Source of the DNA: Bacteroidota bacterium
GTDB taxonomy: Bacteria; Bacteroidota; Bacteroidia; AKYH767-A; 2013-40CM-41-45
Direction of reading: 5' to 3'
Assembly (NCBI GenBank): GCA_003151745.1
Contig: PLYJ01000054.1
Span: forward strand, 1 to 60,184
Length of the DNA: 60,184 nt
The position numbers and the translations under genes are program-made. Below, piece by piece: positions 27,570 to 36,501 of this stretch (its first letter is position 1; each line of letters starts with the position of its first letter). Under the pieces are notes generated by a model, which made no database searches, was not told the origin of the DNA, and saw only the letters and a list, made by a program, of their open reading frames with translations.

Positions 27570-27842
27570 ATGATACCCTCAAATCAGGACCCCGTTCTTA
27601 TTGCCCGCATCGAAGATGCGCTCAACCAGCTTCGTCCTTATCTTGAAGCTGACAGCGGCAACGTTACCTTTCTTGAAGTGACAGAAGATATGGTTGTGAA
27701 ATTAAAATTCACAGGCGCCTGCAGTTCCTGTTCCATGAGCATGATGACTTTGAAGGCGGGTATTGAGCAAACCATCCTCCGCATGATACCTCAGATAAAA
27801 TCAGTGGAAGCTGTCAATGCCGAAAAAGAGGAAAGCGTATAG
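27570..27842 (+). CDS. NifU C-terminal-domain Fe-S scaffold protein
   Basis: A 90-aa stand-alone NifU/Nfu domain: LNQLRPYLEADSGNVTFLEV, then GACSSCSMSMMTLK with the cluster-binding Cys51 and Cys54, and an amphipathic C-terminal helix. Nfu proteins carry 4Fe-4S clusters to targets. It is directly behind the Mrp ATPase, almost certainly in one operon. Confidence 0.9.
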   Translation: MIPSNQDPVLIARIEDALNQLRPYLEADSGNVTFLEVTEDMVVKLKFTGACSSCSMSMMTLKAGIEQTILRMIPQIKSVEAVNAEKEESV

Positions 27843-27845
27843 ACT

Positions 27846-28661
27846 TTACTGCTGATTCAGGAATTTGCTTACCTTTTCAAAATAAGCATTCTTATCAGTA
27901 GAAAAATTGCTTGCGTTATTAGGGCTGGCTTTAACAATATAATTGTCTGTGATGCCGCTTATCTGTTTCATGTCAACCGGGGTAATCATCGGATCTTGCG
28001 GAGATACAATTGCCAGCACGCCTTTCAAATGCGGTCTTGCTTTATCAATGGCATAAATAGGTTCATAGTTTTTATCATAGCCAAAAGGTATGATCACGTC
28101 CTTCCCCATTTTATCTTTCATTTTCTTTTTCATTTGCTCAAGGCCTGTCCAGGGGCCGTCAGCAATAATTTTTCTTGTTTCCACCCTGTTAGCGCCAACA
28201 CCCATTGACAGGCCTGCACCAATATTCAGGCCGTATAAATCAAACCTTGTTATAGCTCTCGTCTTGCGCAGGTAATCCAACACCGCATTCAGGTCATTAA
28301 TAAATTGCGGATAGATATATACATCCGTATCCACTTTAAAATCGCTACTTGCACCATAACCGCGATAATCATACATGCATACATTCCATCCTGCTGAAAG
28401 AAACTGACCTGCAATTTCAATATTATCCGCCATGTTTCCATCACCGCTGGCGCTTATGACGACCCAATTCGTTGTTTTCCTCGGAGCGTCAAAAAACCAA
28501 CCGTTCAAGGTAGCTCCATCCTTGGTTGAAACTTTTTCCTCTTTGTATGTCATGCCATACTTATCAGGCTTCACCTTATATTCTTTCGAGGGATTCAAAG
28601 CCAAAGCAAGCTGGCTGGCAAAAATCATTAACAGAAAAACAGAGATTTTTAGTGATTTCAT
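27846..28661 (-). CDS. Exported alpha/beta-hydrolase-fold protein lacking the nucleophile serine
   Basis: From the ATG at 28661 the protein has 271 aa and a clear signal peptide (MKSLKISVFLLMIFASQLAL). The fold is shown by WVVISASGDGNMADN, the MYDYRGYGAS strand-turn, the nucleophile elbow, and IVSPQDPMITP with the acid Asp223. The elbow reads YGLNIGAG, so the expected Ser of G-x-S-x-G is Asn146, and no His is found near the C-terminus where the third triad residue belongs. It is probably not a serine hydrolase; a binding role is possible. The frame extends upstream to 28697, but ATG 28661 puts the signal peptide at the start. Confidence 0.8.
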   Translation of the reverse strand: MKSLKISVFLLMIFASQLALALNPSKEYKVKPDKYGMTYKEEKVSTKDGATLNGWFFDAPRKTTNWVVISASGDGNMADNIEIAGQFLSAGWNVCMYDYRGYGASSDFKVDTDVYIYPQFINDLNAVLDYLRKTRAITRFDLYGLNIGAGLSMGVGANRVETRKIIADGPWTGLEQMKKKMKDKMGKDVIIPFGYDKNYEPIYAIDKARPHLKGVLAIVSPQDPMITPVDMKQISGITDNYIVKASPNNASNFSTDKNAYFEKVSKFLNQQ

Positions 28662-28750
28662 TTTACTAGTAAGGTTTAAAAGAATTGTACGGGTCAAAAA
28701 TAATTATTGAAAGTTGTTTAGCAACATTTAAATGGAAATATATTCTAACA

Positions 28751-29179
28751 TCATTTACTGTTCATTTTAATTGAATAAGAGTAGGTCACAGAAGATGATT
28801 TATTTTCACTTTCTTTATATTGATAGTTTAGTTGTCGCGCAGGAAGTGACGCTGTGTGAAGACGGAAATGAATATTTAACGTGCGGTGATGAATAACCCG
28901 AAGCCCCCTGTATTTCTTCTTTTCAAACTGAAGCAGGCTCACAAGCCTCTTTGCTTCTTCATCGCAACCATGACCGATGCCATGCAGTATTCTTGAAGCG
29001 ATCACTTTGCCGAAAACATCAATGTCAATTTCAACGGAAACAGTCCCTTCAACTTTATCCTTAAGCGCTTCTTCGGGATAGTGCAGGTTTTCAGCGATGA
29101 ACTTATCCAATGCCTTGTCACCACCCGGGTATAGGACTTTTTTAATAAATGATTCGGGTTTGCGATGCTTGTTTTTCAA
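28751..29179 (-). CDS. TonB C-terminal-domain protein without membrane anchor
   Basis: The 142-aa protein carries a TonB_C-like domain: ALDKFIAENLHYPEEALKDK, VEGTVSVEIDIDVFGKVIAS, and the following HGCDEEAKRLVSLLQFE. In Bacteroidota this domain energises outer-membrane receptors when fused to a membrane anchor, but here only about 20 basic residues precede it and no signal peptide or TM helix is seen. The start is a TTG at 29179. It may be a degraded energy transducer or a cytoplasmic variant. Confidence 0.65.
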   Translation of the reverse strand: MKNKHRKPESFIKKVLYPGGDKALDKFIAENLHYPEEALKDKVEGTVSVEIDIDVFGKVIASRILHGIGHGCDEEAKRLVSLLQFEKKKYRGLRVIHHRTLNIHFRLHTASLPARQLNYQYKESENKSSSVTYSYSIKMNSK

Positions 29180-29198
29180 TTTATAGAAGGAAATAAGG

Positions 29199-29249
29199 GT
29201 ATAAAGGTATAAGGATATAAGGAAATATCCGCATTACCTCCTTATATAC
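29199..29249. repeat. Hairpin between the TonB-domain gene and rlmE
   Basis: ATAAGGATATAAGGA on the left pairs with TCCTTATATACTTAT on the right. It may be a terminator-like structure behind rlmE or a short repeat; no T run is obvious. Confidence 0.4.
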
Positions 29250-29855
29250 TTATCCCCCTATCCCCGTTTTCTTACCCTTTGCAATCATAAACATTTCCTT
29301 ACTGCTGCTTTGAACACTTTTGGGACGGAGAATGTTAACCTCATTAAATAAGCTTTTAAGTTCATCGCGAAAAGACATAGCATCTTCTCCTTCAAATATT
29401 TTGCAAACAAAGTTGCCGTTTGATTTTAAAAACTTCTTCGCAGAGCTTAAAGCAATTACGCACAGATCATACGAACGGCATTGGTCAACAAACTTATTCC
29501 CTGTTGTGTTAGGAGCCATATCAGAGATAACGACATCGAAAGGTTTTTCAATTTTATATTTGCTGAATAGTTCATCCAGGTTCAGCTCATTCATATCACC
29601 CTGCACACAGATGGCATTGGGAAGATTTAAAGAGATTGGTTTAAGATCAATGCCCAGCACTTTTCCTTTTTCTCCAACTTTTTTGGAAGCGTATTGCATC
29701 CACGAACCGGGTGATGCACCTAAGTCCAATACATAATCATTGCTATTAATTACTCTGTAACGCTGGTCTATCTCTTCCAATTTATAAATAGAGCGGGCAA
29801 CAAAATTTTCGTTTTTTGCTTTGCGGGCGTAATGATCGTTTGGCTTGTACGGCAT
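29250..29855 (-). CDS. rlmE: 23S rRNA (uridine-2'-O)-methyltransferase RlmE (FtsJ/RrmJ)
   Basis: The 201-aa protein begins MPYKPNDHYARKAKNENFVA and SIYKLEEID, the RrmJ start with the first catalytic Lys. The SAM loop is VLDLGASPGSWMQYA, the catalytic Asp is in VISDMAPNTTGN, and the second Lys is in GNFVCKIFEGED. The enzyme methylates U2552 in the ribosomal A loop. It is separated from recG by about 50 bp and reads the same way. Confidence 0.92.
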   Translation of the reverse strand: MPYKPNDHYARKAKNENFVARSIYKLEEIDQRYRVINSNDYVLDLGASPGSWMQYASKKVGEKGKVLGIDLKPISLNLPNAICVQGDMNELNLDELFSKYKIEKPFDVVISDMAPNTTGNKFVDQCRSYDLCVIALSSAKKFLKSNGNFVCKIFEGEDAMSFRDELKSLFNEVNILRPKSVQSSSKEMFMIAKGKKTGIGG

Positions 29856-29906
29856 AGGCGGTGAAATTAAGAATTAAGCGCTGAAGAAGCATTCCGGTTT
29901 GCAACT

Positions 29907-32012
29907 TCAGCTAACGCGACCCCAATTTCCAATCGCCTTCATTAATTCCATCAATTTGCTGCGCATGCGTTCATTTTTGCTTTTAGCGAGGTGAGGGTCA
30001 TCAGTTAAAATATCGAGGGCTTTATTGCGGGCGGCCTGCAATATATGAACATCGCGGGCAATGTCAGCAATTTTCATTTCGAGGATGCCGCTTTGCTGCG
30101 TACCTTGTATGTCTCCGGCGCCACGCAAGCGAAGGTCTGTCTCGGCAATGCGGAAACCGTCGTTTGTTTCCACCATCGTATCTATACGGAGCTTTGCTTC
30201 TTTGCTCAGTTTGTGACCTGTCATGAGAATGCAATAGCTTTGCTCTGCGCCGCGCCCGACACGCCCGCGAAGCTGGTGCAGCTGTGAAAGCCCGAAGCGT
30301 TCTGCGCTTTCGATGACCATGACGCTGGCGTTCGGAACATCTACGCCTACTTCGATTACTGTGGTAGCGACCATGATATGCGTTTCACCTTTGATGAAGC
30401 GTTGCATTTCAAATTCTTTTTCAGCAGGTTTCATCTTACCATGCACCATGCTGACATGATACTCTGGTCGCGGGAATTCTCTTGTGATGGCGTCGTAACC
30501 ATCAGTCAGGTCTTTGTAGTCCATCGTTTCAGATTCTTCGATGAGAGGATAAACAATATATATCTGCCTCCCTTTGGCTATCTGCTCCTTTAAGAACCCG
30601 AAGACACGAATGCGCGAGCTGTCAAAACGATGGACCGTAGTCACCGGCTTTCTTCCCGGTGGCAGTTCATCAATGACCGAGACATCAAGATCGCCATAGA
30701 GTGTCATGGCAAGGGTGCGGGGGATTGGTGTCGCAGTCATCACCAGAACATGCGGCACTTCAGAATTCTTTGACCAGAGGCGTGATCGTTGCTCCACGCC
30801 AAAGCGATGTTGCTCGTCTATCACTACAAGACCGGGGTTTTTAAACTGCACATCGTTTTCAATGAGGGCATGTGTGCCAATGAGTATATGTATAGAGCCG
30901 TCCGATATGCCTTGTAGTATCCTTTTTCGTTCTGCGGATTTAGTTGAACCGGTGAGCAAGGCCACGCTTACACCTGAGCCATCGGCGAGTTTACTAATAG
31001 TGCGGTAATGCTGCTGCGCTAATATTTCTGTGGGCGCCATTATGGCGTTTTGGTAGCCATTGTCCATGGAGATGAGCATGCACATATAAGCTACTAATGT
31101 TTTGCCGCTGCCTACGTCACCTTGCAGCAGGCGATTCATTTGTTTACCGGTACCGGTGTCAGTGCGAATCTCCTTAATGACGCGCTTTTGCGCATTGGTG
31201 AGTTGGAACGGAAGTTTATGTTTGTAAAAGTTGTTGAAGTGTTCGCCTATTACTGAAAACTTCCTGCCGGAATATTTTTCAGTACGTACCAGCTTCTGCA
31301 TGAGTAGCCTCAATTGATTATAGAAAAGCTCTTCAAACTTGAGGCGAAATTCTGCTTTTTGCAATTGCTGAAGGTTTTCGGGAAAATGGATTTGTTGAAG
31401 TGCTTCGCGTAGCGACAACATCTTTAAGTCCTCTATGAGTTCATCGGAAAGAGTTTCAGGAAGAACAGGAGGCAATTGTTTTGACAATGTTTGCTGCAGC
31501 CGCTGAATGCTGCGGCTGTCAAGGAATTTCATTTTCAGCTTTTCAGTTGTGTTGTACACTGCCTGCAAAGAGGATTGCAGCAAAACGTTTTCAGGTGAAA
31601 CGATTTCGATTTCAGGATGAACGATGTTTAGCTTCTTATTAAAAACGGTTGGCTTCCCGAAGATGACATATTCTGTTTTTGTCTGGAGTAATTTCTGCAT
31701 CCATTTGACTCCCTGAAACCAGAGGAGTTCCATTGTTCCGCTGTCGTCTTTAAATGTACCCACAAGCCTTAGCGGAGGCTTGTTTCCCACAACGTTCAAA
31801 GAAGTGATCGTACCGCGCAACTGCACATAAGGCAGATCAGGTGTTATCTCTTTTACTTTGTAATACCTTGAGCGGTCCGCATAACGGAAAGGAAAATGAT
31901 AAAGTAGATCGCCGAAGGTTTTTATGCCAAGTTCTTTCTCCAACAGTACGGCGCGATCCGGGCCAACGCCTTTAAGGAATCCGATGGGGGTGAGAAAAAA
32001 CTGATTAGGCAT
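29907..32012 (-). CDS. recG: ATP-dependent DNA helicase RecG
   Basis: A 701-aa RecG. The N-terminal wedge domain starts TPIGFLKGVGPDRAVLLEKE and includes an OB fold (PYVQLRGTITSLN). The helicase motifs are LLQGDVGSGKTLVAYMCML (Walker A), VVIDEQHRFGVEQR (DEQH box), VLVMTATPIPRTLAMTLYGD, and the RecG-specific QLRGRVGRG with C-terminal LRLRGAGDIQGTQQSG. RecG reverses stalled replication forks. I start at ATG 32012, which gives the family N-terminus. A longer frame to 32087 runs into the palindromic repeat and is rejected. Confidence 0.95.
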   Translation of the reverse strand: MPNQFFLTPIGFLKGVGPDRAVLLEKELGIKTFGDLLYHFPFRYADRSRYYKVKEITPDLPYVQLRGTITSLNVVGNKPPLRLVGTFKDDSGTMELLWFQGVKWMQKLLQTKTEYVIFGKPTVFNKKLNIVHPEIEIVSPENVLLQSSLQAVYNTTEKLKMKFLDSRSIQRLQQTLSKQLPPVLPETLSDELIEDLKMLSLREALQQIHFPENLQQLQKAEFRLKFEELFYNQLRLLMQKLVRTEKYSGRKFSVIGEHFNNFYKHKLPFQLTNAQKRVIKEIRTDTGTGKQMNRLLQGDVGSGKTLVAYMCMLISMDNGYQNAIMAPTEILAQQHYRTISKLADGSGVSVALLTGSTKSAERKRILQGISDGSIHILIGTHALIENDVQFKNPGLVVIDEQHRFGVEQRSRLWSKNSEVPHVLVMTATPIPRTLAMTLYGDLDVSVIDELPPGRKPVTTVHRFDSSRIRVFGFLKEQIAKGRQIYIVYPLIEESETMDYKDLTDGYDAITREFPRPEYHVSMVHGKMKPAEKEFEMQRFIKGETHIMVATTVIEVGVDVPNASVMVIESAERFGLSQLHQLRGRVGRGAEQSYCILMTGHKLSKEAKLRIDTMVETNDGFRIAETDLRLRGAGDIQGTQQSGILEMKIADIARDVHILQAARNKALDILTDDPHLAKSKNERMRSKLMELMKAIGNWGRVS

Positions 32013-32064
32013 AAAAAGAATGTGATTGGAACAAAAGTATTGTTTAAAATTATAGTTTGAGTTA

Positions 32065-32140
32065 TCATTGCGAGCGAAGCGAAGCAATCCCTACCTCGTA
32101 ACTTTAAGGATTGCTTCATCGCTACGCTCCTCGCAATGAC
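32065..32140. repeat. Palindromic CATTGCGA...GAAGCAATCC intergenic element, copy 2
   Basis: TCATTGCGAGCGAAGCGAAG then CAATCCC on the left mirrors GGATTGCTTCATCGC and TCCTCGCAATGA on the right, with about 15 bp between. The arms match copy 1 after secA. It sits between divergent recG and the rhomboid gene. Confidence 0.85.
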
Positions 32141-32172
32141 AACTTCGAACTAAAGCGTACTTTTGCTTTCAG

Positions 32173-32916
32173 ATGTCAGATGATTTAAAGGGTGAATCAA
32201 ACAAGCTGCGCAGAAGTTTTCTTCTGCCTTTTTTATTTGTTGTTCTTCTGTGGCTAATTTATATCATTGATGTCACATTCCATCTTGATCTTGCCCGCTT
32301 TGGCACAAGGCCTCGTGAAGTGTCGGGCTTGATAGGCATTCTGACCACTCCTTTGCTTCACGCTAATTATGAGCACATCATGTCAAACAGTGTTCCTCTG
32401 CTTGTGCTTGGAACGATGGTTGCTTATTTTTACGGGAAGATTTTAGGCAAGTTAATCCTCATGCTTTATCTGCTTGGTGGCTTTTGGTTATGGGTTTTAG
32501 GAACACCGGATCAGATTCACATCGGGGCAAGCGGATTAATTTATGCTTTAGTAAGCTTTCTTTTTTTTAGTGGCATCATGAGCCGCCATCGAGGAATGAT
32601 GGCTGTGTCTTTGCTCACCATCTTTCTATATAGCAGCCTGGCGCTTGGCATTATTCCATTCCTTGTTGCAGAAAATATATCGTGGCAGGGGCATCTGGCT
32701 GGGTCTCTTGCAGGTATTGTTTCGGCCTTTTATTTCCGCGGTGAAGGACCAAAACGCGAAGAATATAGGTGGGAGGAAGATGAAGAAATCGAAAATCAAT
32801 CTCTCGGTGATGCCCCTCCTGAAATAACAACATCAAATGATGCCATCAGTGGCGTAACCTACCATTTTGGAAAAAAAACGGAAACTGAAGAAGAAGATAA
32901 AGAAGATATTAATTGA
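32173..32916 (+). CDS. Rhomboid-family intramembrane serine protease
   Basis: The 247-aa protein has about six membrane helices. The L1 motif and HANYEHIMSNSVPLLVLG match the H-x-x-x-N region, the catalytic Ser is in HIGASGLIYAL, and the catalytic His is in WQGHLAGSLAG. The last 55 residues are a hydrophilic, acidic cytoplasmic tail. The start follows a -7-like box TACTTTTG at 32158-32165, directly beside the palindromic repeat. Substrates are unknown. Confidence 0.88.
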   Translation: MSDDLKGESNKLRRSFLLPFLFVVLLWLIYIIDVTFHLDLARFGTRPREVSGLIGILTTPLLHANYEHIMSNSVPLLVLGTMVAYFYGKILGKLILMLYLLGGFWLWVLGTPDQIHIGASGLIYALVSFLFFSGIMSRHRGMMAVSLLTIFLYSSLALGIIPFLVAENISWQGHLAGSLAGIVSAFYFRGEGPKREEYRWEEDEEIENQSLGDAPPEITTSNDAISGVTYHFGKKTETEEEDKEDIN

Positions 32917-33098
32917 TTTGTTTTTGCTGATTTATTTTTTTGCTGAAAAGTGTAACTATTAATCACAGAGGCAATTTGCTGCCTTATGGGCTGGCGCAGC
33001 GGTTACAGGGAAAGAAAGTTAGTAAATTTGCGTAACATTTACCTTGTATTTTTGTTAAAATCAAGTACGAAAATTTATAATCAGATTAACAAGTTTGC

Positions 33099-33947
33099 AT
33101 GTCTAATATTCAATATCATTTAAAAATAAAACCCAAGCCAAGCCTTTTTGGTTTCAACATAAAAGAATTATGGAAATACAGGGATTTGATAGTGCTTTTT
33201 GTTCGCCGGGATTTTGTATCTGTTTATAAGCAGACCATACTGGGGCCAACCTGGTTTATTATCCAGCCATTGCTCAGCACTTTAATGTACACGGTAATTT
33301 TTGCAAACATTGCTAAAATTCCGCATGAAAACCTGCCTCCCGTCCTGTTTTACATGAGCGGCACCGTGGCTTGGACGTACTTCTCAACATGCCTTATTAA
33401 AACTTCTGATACATTCATTACGAATTCAGGCATTTTTGGAAAAGTCTATTTCCCAAGAATGACTGTTCCAATTTCAATAACTATTTCTAACCTGGTTCAG
33501 TTTGCTATACAGTTTGCTTTGTTATTGGTCATTTTGATTGGTTGCGTATTATTTAAAGGAACCCACATTCATATATATTTTTCCATTTTGCTCCTGCCCG
33601 TTCTGCTGGTTATTTTAGCGGGACTTGGATTGGGATTTGGCATTATTATATCTTCTTTAACCACTAAATATCGTGACTTAAAACAGTTAGTGGCTTTTGG
33701 TGTGCAATTATGGATGTATGTAACCCCCATTATTTATCCGCTTTCATTTATAAGCGGTAAGTATAAAATATTCTTTCTTCTTAACCCATTGACAGGTGTT
33801 ATCGAATCATTCAGGGCTATTATACTTAACGTGGACACAGTGAATTATATATACCTGGGCTATAGCGCTGGCTTTATGCTGATATTACTCACAGCGGGCA
33901 TATTGCTTTTTAACCGCGTTGAAAGAAATTTTATGGATCATGTATAG
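33099..33947 (+). CDS. ABC-2 type polysaccharide export permease (Wzm-like)
   Basis: A 282-aa protein with six hydrophobic segments of the ABC2_membrane type. LVLFVRRDFVSVYKQTILGP and TWFIIQPLLSTLMYTVIFAN are characteristic of Wzm/RfbA/TagG permeases, and LNPLTGVIESFRAI is the usual late motif. It forms the channel that moves undecaprenyl-linked polysaccharide across the inner membrane. The ATPase gene follows 6 bp later. TATTTTTG at 33047-33054 with TTTG 16 bp upstream is a possible promoter. Confidence 0.9.
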   Translation: MSNIQYHLKIKPKPSLFGFNIKELWKYRDLIVLFVRRDFVSVYKQTILGPTWFIIQPLLSTLMYTVIFANIAKIPHENLPPVLFYMSGTVAWTYFSTCLIKTSDTFITNSGIFGKVYFPRMTVPISITISNLVQFAIQFALLLVILIGCVLFKGTHIHIYFSILLLPVLLVILAGLGLGFGIIISSLTTKYRDLKQLVAFGVQLWMYVTPIIYPLSFISGKYKIFFLLNPLTGVIESFRAIILNVDTVNYIYLGYSAGFMLILLTAGILLFNRVERNFMDHV

Positions 33948-33953
33948 ATTAGT

Positions 33954-35234
33954 ATGAAGGATACGGCAATATCAATTGAGCATTTAAGTAAAGAATATCG
34001 TTTAGGCGTTATAGGAACAGGAACGCTTAAGCATGATTTGAAACGTTGGTGGGCAAAGAAAAAGGGAATGGAAGATCCCACCACGAAAATTGGCATGGAA
34101 AACAAGCTGTCTGAAGCCGGTGGTGAGTATGTATATGCCTTGCGTGATATTAACCTGGAGGTAAAACAAGGTGAGATAGTAGGCATCATAGGAAAGAACG
34201 GTGCCGGTAAATCAACGCTTTTAAAAATACTCTCCCGCGTAACCACACCAACGTCGGGAACAATTGATATGTATGGCAGGGTAGCCAGCTTGCTGGAGGT
34301 TGGGACAGGCTTTCATCCCGAATTGACGGGGAGGGAAAATGTTTTTCTCAATGGAGCTATTATGGGCATGACAAAAGCTGAGATTAAAAGCAAATTCGAT
34401 GAGATTGTTGAGTTTTCCGGAGTAGGTAAATATGTGGATACTCCTGTTAAGCGTTATTCTTCGGGAATGTATGTACGATTGGCTTTCGCCGTTGCCGCAC
34501 ATTTGGAGCCGGAAATACTTGTTGTGGACGAAGTACTTGCTGTAGGCGATGCGGAGTTTCAAAAGAAAGCGATTGGTAAAATGCAGGATGTGTCAAAAAA
34601 CGGAGGCAGAACAGTACTGTTTGTAAGCCATAATATGGCAGCCGTAAAAAGCTTATGCACCCGGGGAATCATACTCGCAAACGGATCGGTGAAGTATGTG
34701 GGAGAAATTGAAAACGCCGTTTCAATCTATCTGAAAGGAAATAACACCATATCAAATCATAAAATATGGAATGATGGCGCCGAAATAAAAGATGATGATT
34801 TTGAGCTGCTGGAGATAGGTGTAAGAGCCTTGAATAAGGATTTTGACAGCACCATGCGAATTGATGAACCGATAGAATTTATTGCAAAGTTCAGACAGAA
34901 AAATCCTGATAAACGTATTGATGTTTGTCTTCATATGAAGGATGAACAAGGAAATAAAATATTTTCTACAAGTTCCAAGGACATAAATAATAATTATGAT
35001 ACTAGTTATGGCACCTATATTTCAACTGTTTTATTCCCTGCGAATTTTTTTAATTGGGGAAACTTTTATATAGATCTTTACATTGATGAAAATCGAAAAA
35101 AAGCAATAATTATAGTTAACGATATCGTTTCTTTTACCTTATCTAATAAAGAAATTGAGCTGGGCCATTGGATGGGAAGAGAGCCTGGTGCCATCATGCC
35201 TCAATTTGAATGGAAACAATTCAAAATTGGTTAG
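33954..35234 (+). CDS. ABC polysaccharide exporter ATPase with C-terminal glycan-binding domain (Wzt-like)
   Basis: The 426-aa protein has a nucleotide-binding domain in residues 1-255. It shows the Wzt-specific extended loop before Walker A, then GIIGKNGAGKSTLLKILSRV, the signature YSSGMYVRLAFAVA, Walker B ILVVDEVLAVGD and FVSHNMAAV. Residues 270-426 form a Wzt_C-type beta-sandwich (DEPIEFIAKFRQKNPDKRID). In known systems this domain recognises the chain-end modification of the polymer to be exported. That couples export to the methyl- or other terminal-modifying enzymes of the locus. Confidence 0.92.
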   Translation: MKDTAISIEHLSKEYRLGVIGTGTLKHDLKRWWAKKKGMEDPTTKIGMENKLSEAGGEYVYALRDINLEVKQGEIVGIIGKNGAGKSTLLKILSRVTTPTSGTIDMYGRVASLLEVGTGFHPELTGRENVFLNGAIMGMTKAEIKSKFDEIVEFSGVGKYVDTPVKRYSSGMYVRLAFAVAAHLEPEILVVDEVLAVGDAEFQKKAIGKMQDVSKNGGRTVLFVSHNMAAVKSLCTRGIILANGSVKYVGEIENAVSIYLKGNNTISNHKIWNDGAEIKDDDFELLEIGVRALNKDFDSTMRIDEPIEFIAKFRQKNPDKRIDVCLHMKDEQGNKIFSTSSKDINNNYDTSYGTYISTVLFPANFFNWGNFYIDLYIDENRKKAIIIVNDIVSFTLSNKEIELGHWMGREPGAIMPQFEWKQFKIG

Positions 35235-35307
35235 TAGTAGTTAAAAAATATTTCACTTTTAGCAGCACACGCATAGTCGGTAGAGCTCTTAATTCATTAA
35301 AACTAGT

Positions 35308-36303
35308 ATGAATGCATTTAAAATAATAAATGGTGGAGTGAATAGTCGCCCTCATATTAGTATTGCAATCAGAACATATAATCATCAAAAGTTTATTGGG
35401 CAAGCTATAGAAAGTGTGCTTATGCAAAATACAAGCTATTCTTATGAAATTGCTGTAGCTGATGATTGCTCGCCTGATAATACCAGAAATGTAATTTTAG
35501 AATATCAAAAAAAATATCCTGAAAAAATAAAATTAATATTACAAGAAAAAAATGTTGGACACAATAAAAATCAAATTACACTTCTAACAAACCTCTCAGG
35601 GAAATACGTTGCTTTACTTGATGGAGATGATTATTGGACAGATCCCCTTAAATTGCAAAAACAGGTTGATTTTCTAGAAAATAATGGAGATTTCGCATCC
35701 TGCTTTCACAACGTTAGTGTACTGAAAGAAGGGCAATTTCAGAATGATAATATGATTGAAGTTAAAGATGTAACTACAATTTATGATCTTGCTAGAAATA
35801 ATTACATACGTATATCTTCGTTTACATTTCGGAATAATTTAGTAAAAGATTTTCCAGAAGAAATTGAAACAGTGTCTGGAGACGATTATTTCCACTTTAT
35901 GTTAGTTTCAAAATATGGAAAAATTAGAAAAATGCGCGAGATAATGGCAGTTTACAGGAGGCACGATGATTCAATGTCCTCGGCTATGGCTGGTTTATCA
36001 ATGTTTAAAAACACAATTAGAAATGTGGAAGTATTATTCCCTCATTTTGATGATGATATTGCACAAATTTTAAAAGAGCAACACGTCGAAAAAATATTTC
36101 ACTTCGCAATTTTTCTAGTGAATTATGGATTAATAGAAGGGAAGGGTTTTTTATTTAAAAGCATGAATGCTAATATGGACACGGTTTTAATAAGAATAGT
36201 CGCCCTGATTCAGGATAATATTATTCTTAAAGGCCAACAAAAAAGCTTGAAATTTACTTTTAAAAATATTTTTAATCTATCAAAACGTAGATTCACAAAT
36301 TAA
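35308..36303 (+). CDS. GT2 glycosyltransferase
   Basis: A 331-aa GT-A protein: ISIAIRTYNHQKFIGQAIES at 17-36, VADDCSPDNT, and the metal site LLDGDDYWTDPLKLQKQ. The catalytic-base region ETVSGDDYFHFMLV and the VYRRHDDSMS motif follow. The GDDYW-DP-KLQKQ form is shared with the frameshifted gene at 43873, suggesting related transfers. It is the first glycosyltransferase after the exporter genes. Donor and acceptor are unknown. Confidence 0.85.
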   Translation: MNAFKIINGGVNSRPHISIAIRTYNHQKFIGQAIESVLMQNTSYSYEIAVADDCSPDNTRNVILEYQKKYPEKIKLILQEKNVGHNKNQITLLTNLSGKYVALLDGDDYWTDPLKLQKQVDFLENNGDFASCFHNVSVLKEGQFQNDNMIEVKDVTTIYDLARNNYIRISSFTFRNNLVKDFPEEIETVSGDDYFHFMLVSKYGKIRKMREIMAVYRRHDDSMSSAMAGLSMFKNTIRNVEVLFPHFDDDIAQILKEQHVEKIFHFAIFLVNYGLIEGKGFLFKSMNANMDTVLIRIVALIQDNIILKGQQKSLKFTFKNIFNLSKRRFTN

Positions 36304-36501
36304 TTTCGAGTGCCCAATTCTTCGGTGAATTTTAGCTTTTTCATAAGAGCACGTAGATTTGTAAGACACAGATCAAATTAAAATCTAAATGGCTGAAAAA
36401 GCTTTCAGTAATAACAGCTTAGAATATTTAATGTATATAAATATGCAAATTTTGATTCCATTTAATATAAAAAATTTCAATACCTAAAAATCAAAGTTAA
36501 A

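Noticed and set aside
32013-32087. Longer RecG start
   Set aside because: The extra N-terminus (LRFARND and so on) is the translated palindromic repeat; the family start is at ATG 32012.
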